NCBI GenBank assembly: GCA_035460985.1
Contig: DATHWC010000040.1
Coordinates: forward strand, 1 to 7,583
DNA from: Lunatibacter sp035460985
GTDB taxonomy: Bacteria; Bacteroidota; Bacteroidia; Cytophagales; Cyclobacteriaceae
Length of the DNA stretch: 7,583 bases
Direction of reading: 5' to 3'
In this document: piece by piece, positions 5,582-7,583 of the stretch
Layout: each line of letters starts with the position of its first letter
Numbering within the stretch: the stretch's first letter is position 1
The notes under the pieces: generated by a model
Seen by the model: the letters and a program-made list of their open reading frames with translations, nothing else
Told to the model about the DNA's origin: nothing
Databases searched by the model: none
Translations under genes and position numbers: made by a program

Positions 5582-5919
5582 AGCAAGTTGATTATTTAAG
5601 GAAAGTTTGCCTATCTTTTCCTGAAGCGACAGAGGAACCTCATTTTGAGAAAACCTCCTTTCGGGTGACAAAGAAGATTTTTGTAACCTATGATGCCTCA
5701 GCTAACCGGGCAAGCCTTAAGCTTTCCGAAGCTGATCAGGATCTTCTTTCCTTATTTGACAGCAATGCAATATACCCTGTTCCGAATAAATGGGGAAAAA
5801 AGGGATGGACATTTATAGAACTTGACCGCTTGACAGATCAGGTTCTGAAGGATGCGTTGACAAGTGCTTATTGTGAGGTGGCACCAATGAAATTGAGGGA
5901 ATCTATAAAAGATAATTAA
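5578..5919 (+). CDS. MmcQ/YjbR family protein
   Basis: A 113-residue protein, full length for MmcQ/YjbR. Family landmarks: YLRKVCLSFPEATEEPHFEKTSFRVTKKIF (residues 6-35), a strand segment with KLSEADQDLLS (48-58), AIYPVPNKWGKKGWTFIEL (64-82) with the conserved W-G-x-x-G-W, and a last helix VLKDALTSAYCEVAP. YjbR has a fold with a CyaY-like (frataxin-like) beta sheet and was proposed to bind DNA; the cellular role is not established. It is the last gene of the plus-strand run, ending 77 bases before the convergent nitroreductase-like gene. No strong terminator hairpin is visible in that gap. Confidence 0.85.
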   Translation: MKQVDYLRKVCLSFPEATEEPHFEKTSFRVTKKIFVTYDASANRASLKLSEADQDLLSLFDSNAIYPVPNKWGKKGWTFIELDRLTDQVLKDALTSAYCEVAPMKLRESIKDN

Positions 5920-5996
5920 CTTTTTCCTATTATAAAATATTTATGTGCGGAGCCTCTGCCTTCGTATATTTCCACACTAAAAGCTTTAAAACCCAA

Positions 5997-7283
5997 CTAA
6001 TGCCAGTTTTCCATATGCGCGGCGTGAGTGTTCAGGTAAGCTCCGGTTTTGTAAAAGGTGTCATAGTAATCTGTATCAATATGAACCGCCTGTACAAACC
6101 CGGGTAGAACTATCGTTGTAAAGGTTCCGGGGAATTTTCCGTATTTTTCGAACACATAATGTGCCACCTCAGTAAGACAGGCTTTAAACTCCTGGTTATA
6201 TGGCGTCACCTCATTTTTGATTTCTTCACTTTGCTTCCACGGCCCCGGGGTGGTTTTGTCATAGGCTCCCTTAGAACCAAATTTACGCTTCACAAACTCC
6301 TTAACAGCCATTTCCATATCCGGATAATAGGGTGGACATAATCCCTCATATATACCGTCGAGCCCTACAGGATTTGGCATAATCCAGCTTGGATCATTCT
6401 GGAACCGGAATCCCATACCTTTGATGCCTTTGCCTGCAAATGCGCCTAATATGCTCCATCGGTTGAGCCCACTGAAATACAGCCCACCAAGCCCCATTGC
6501 CTGTAAGGTCAATACTATATTGTGCCCCATAAATGCCAATTCCAAACAGTTTCCCTCATAGGCCATTTGTTGAAGAATAGAAAGAGGAATGCGCTTTTCC
6601 TCTTTAAGAAGGCCACTTTTGATAAATGGCTGCAAATTCCCCGCAGGCCTTCCCACCTCATCATCCATCAGGACATTTCCGTTACTAATCGCCATACTCA
6701 TCAATGCCAGAACTGATTCACTTGCATCTCCAATGGGCATAAACAAGGTGGATCCGGGGGCATTTGCCATCCATAAATTGGGTTCCAACATGTGGGGAGG
6801 TTTAGCAGGTAAATCAAGCCTTGCGTCAGATATCTTAGTGGTATTTTCTTCGCAAACCGCCATGATCTTCCCAGCAGCTTCCGCCAGGTCTTCTCCCAAT
6901 TCGGAAATACCTGAAGGCTGAATATCCCTGGTATTTGTGATATAGGTTCCATTGTCATCAGTATACAACATGGCAGGGGTGCCGAATCCACCTGCCGTAG
7001 GAGAAGTCCTCCCAGTGAACCGCTGGGTGTAGTGGGCATACTCTTTTGGGCGGTCCGGCCCAAAAGGAACCCCAAAATTCCAACCCGTAACCCCTGTAGC
7101 TGCCGCTATCAAAATGGATTGTTCCAACTTTGAAAGGGGCAATGGTTCAAATTTTGATTGATAAGAAAGGGGTCCCGAGGGAATTTCCATACCCATCCCA
7201 AACCGCCGGGACCTCCTTCCCAAAATGGCCTGCATCAGAGGAAATTGTAGTAACTGGTCGATTGTATTTGCATTATTCTCCAT
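5997..7283 (-). CDS. Large nitroreductase-like (probable flavin-binding) protein
   Basis: A 428-residue protein, about twice the length of ordinary nitroreductases. Near the N-terminus LMQAILGRRSRRFG (16-29), then PLSKLEQSILIAAATGVTGWN (49-69), match the RRSxR and helix motifs by which nitroreductases hold FMN. Around 238-271, LQQMAYEGNCLELAFMGHNI and LTLQAMGLGGLYFSGLNRW match the second half of the fold. Between them lies a long insert (about 80-235) rich in Gly/Pro (TSPTAGGFGTPAML, LDLPAKPPHMLEPNLWM). The tail (about 380-428) is unlike usual nitroreductases: FTTIVLPGFVQAVHIDTDYYDTFY and GAYLNTHAAHMENWH, with five histidines (H401, H420, H423, H428 and nearby acids D403/D405) that could bind metal. 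I infer an FMN oxidoreductase-related protein of unknown substrate. The start ATG is 57 bases after the broken PLP gene, so the two may once have formed an operon. Confidence 0.65.
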   Translation of the reverse strand: MENNANTIDQLLQFPLMQAILGRRSRRFGMGMEIPSGPLSYQSKFEPLPLSKLEQSILIAAATGVTGWNFGVPFGPDRPKEYAHYTQRFTGRTSPTAGGFGTPAMLYTDDNGTYITNTRDIQPSGISELGEDLAEAAGKIMAVCEENTTKISDARLDLPAKPPHMLEPNLWMANAPGSTLFMPIGDASESVLALMSMAISNGNVLMDDEVGRPAGNLQPFIKSGLLKEEKRIPLSILQQMAYEGNCLELAFMGHNIVLTLQAMGLGGLYFSGLNRWSILGAFAGKGIKGMGFRFQNDPSWIMPNPVGLDGIYEGLCPPYYPDMEMAVKEFVKRKFGSKGAYDKTTPGPWKQSEEIKNEVTPYNQEFKACLTEVAHYVFEKYGKFPGTFTTIVLPGFVQAVHIDTDYYDTFYKTGAYLNTHAAHMENWH

Positions 7284-7340
7284 GATTTGTATTCAGTTTT
7301 GATAATTTTAAGGTGATATGTCGGTCATTAGGATGCTTCT

Positions 7341-7583
7341 TCACGTTAGTTGGGAAGATCGAAAAAAATCCCCATTCAAGTACCTGAACCCGGTATCATA
7401 CAATATTGTACAGACCTTTTTGCCAGGTCCTAGCCTTCTGGCCACCCGTAGTGCTACAGCCACAATGGCCCCCGAACTCGGCCCGGCTAGCTATCCCTCA
7501 TATCGGGCAAGTGCCAACATGTGATCTTTTGCCTCTTGGTCTGATACTGATTGAATTTCATCAACCAGTTCCATGTTCGCTGT
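7341..7583 (-). pseudogene. PLP-dependent cysteine synthase-family protein, C-terminal end with in-frame amber stop, cut by window edge
   Basis: Minus-strand translation from the right edge gives TANMELVDEIQSVSDQEA, then MLALARYEG, a TAG stop at 7491-7493, and in the same frame LAGPSSGAIVAVALRVARR, LGPGKKVCTILYDTGFRYLN and a natural TGA at 7341-7343. Both parts match the C-terminus of cysteine synthase/cystathionine beta-synthase-type fold-II PLP enzymes, where the line normally reads EG-hydrophobic-xAG-x-SSGA and later LGPGKxxVTxLxDxGxRYL. The stop replaces the hydrophobic residue between EG and LAG; a single change from TTG would create it. The frame is otherwise intact, so the lesion is recent or a sequencing error. 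The missing part would remove the phosphate-adjacent SSGA segment and the C-terminal strands. It lies upstream of the nitroreductase-like gene on the same strand. Confidence 0.75.

Noticed and set aside
5940..5965. Possible terminator hairpin (gcgga/tctgc) between the convergent genes ending at 5919 and 5997.
   Set aside because: The stem has only five pairs including a G-T pair and no T-run follows on either strand.
7318..7524. Plus-strand open frame of 68 residues near the right end.
   Set aside because: The opposite strand carries the cysteine synthase-family C-terminus with clear motifs, so this frame is antisense noise.

Overview
The window looks like accessory chromosomal DNA from a member of the Bacteroidota, of the Cytophagia/Flavobacteriia kind. 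Four things point that way: a BlaI regulator followed by an M56 BlaR1-type peptidase with a typical Bacteroidota N-terminus; promoters of the TTG-N19/20-TAnnTTTG form instead of -35/-10 boxes; few clear Shine-Dalgarno sites; and a BspA-like (DUF285) repeat protein. No species can be named from this evidence.

Layout. (1) Positions 1-690, minus strand: a BlaI-type repressor and the start of a membrane M56 peptidase, overlapping by one base and read from a promoter that lies inside a palindromic operator. (2) 690-1010: a non-coding stretch with two long imperfect palindromes built from CATAG/CTATG words, plus a decayed part of a third. (3) 1017-2366, plus strand: an ArsR-type repressor translationally coupled (ATGA) to an SRPBCC-VOC fusion protein, with a candidate operator and promoter in front. 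(4) 2393-2424: a 12-bp hairpin between convergent genes. (5) 2474-3277, minus strand: a BspA-like 25-residue repeat protein with no usable ATG and no signal peptide, probably a remnant. (6) 3535-5919, plus strand: a run of six small genes: an alpha-CTD-like HhH protein, a GyrI-like ligand-binding protein, DUF1801, a VOC/PhnB-like protein, an NTF2-like protein and MmcQ/YjbR. (7) 5997-7283, minus strand: a 428-residue nitroreductase-like protein. (8) 7341-7583, minus strand: the C-terminal end of a PLP-dependent cysteine synthase-family gene broken by an in-frame amber stop and cut by the window edge.

How the genes may work together. The ArsR/SRPBCC-VOC pair and the six-gene run both consist mostly of small single-domain proteins with ligand-binding folds (SRPBCC, VOC twice, GyrI, NTF2) plus short regulators. 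No catalytic function can be proven for any of them. The joint picture, a small-molecule sensing or detoxification island, is inference from domain content and spacing. The nitroreductase-like gene next to a broken PLP enzyme may be a second metabolic unit.
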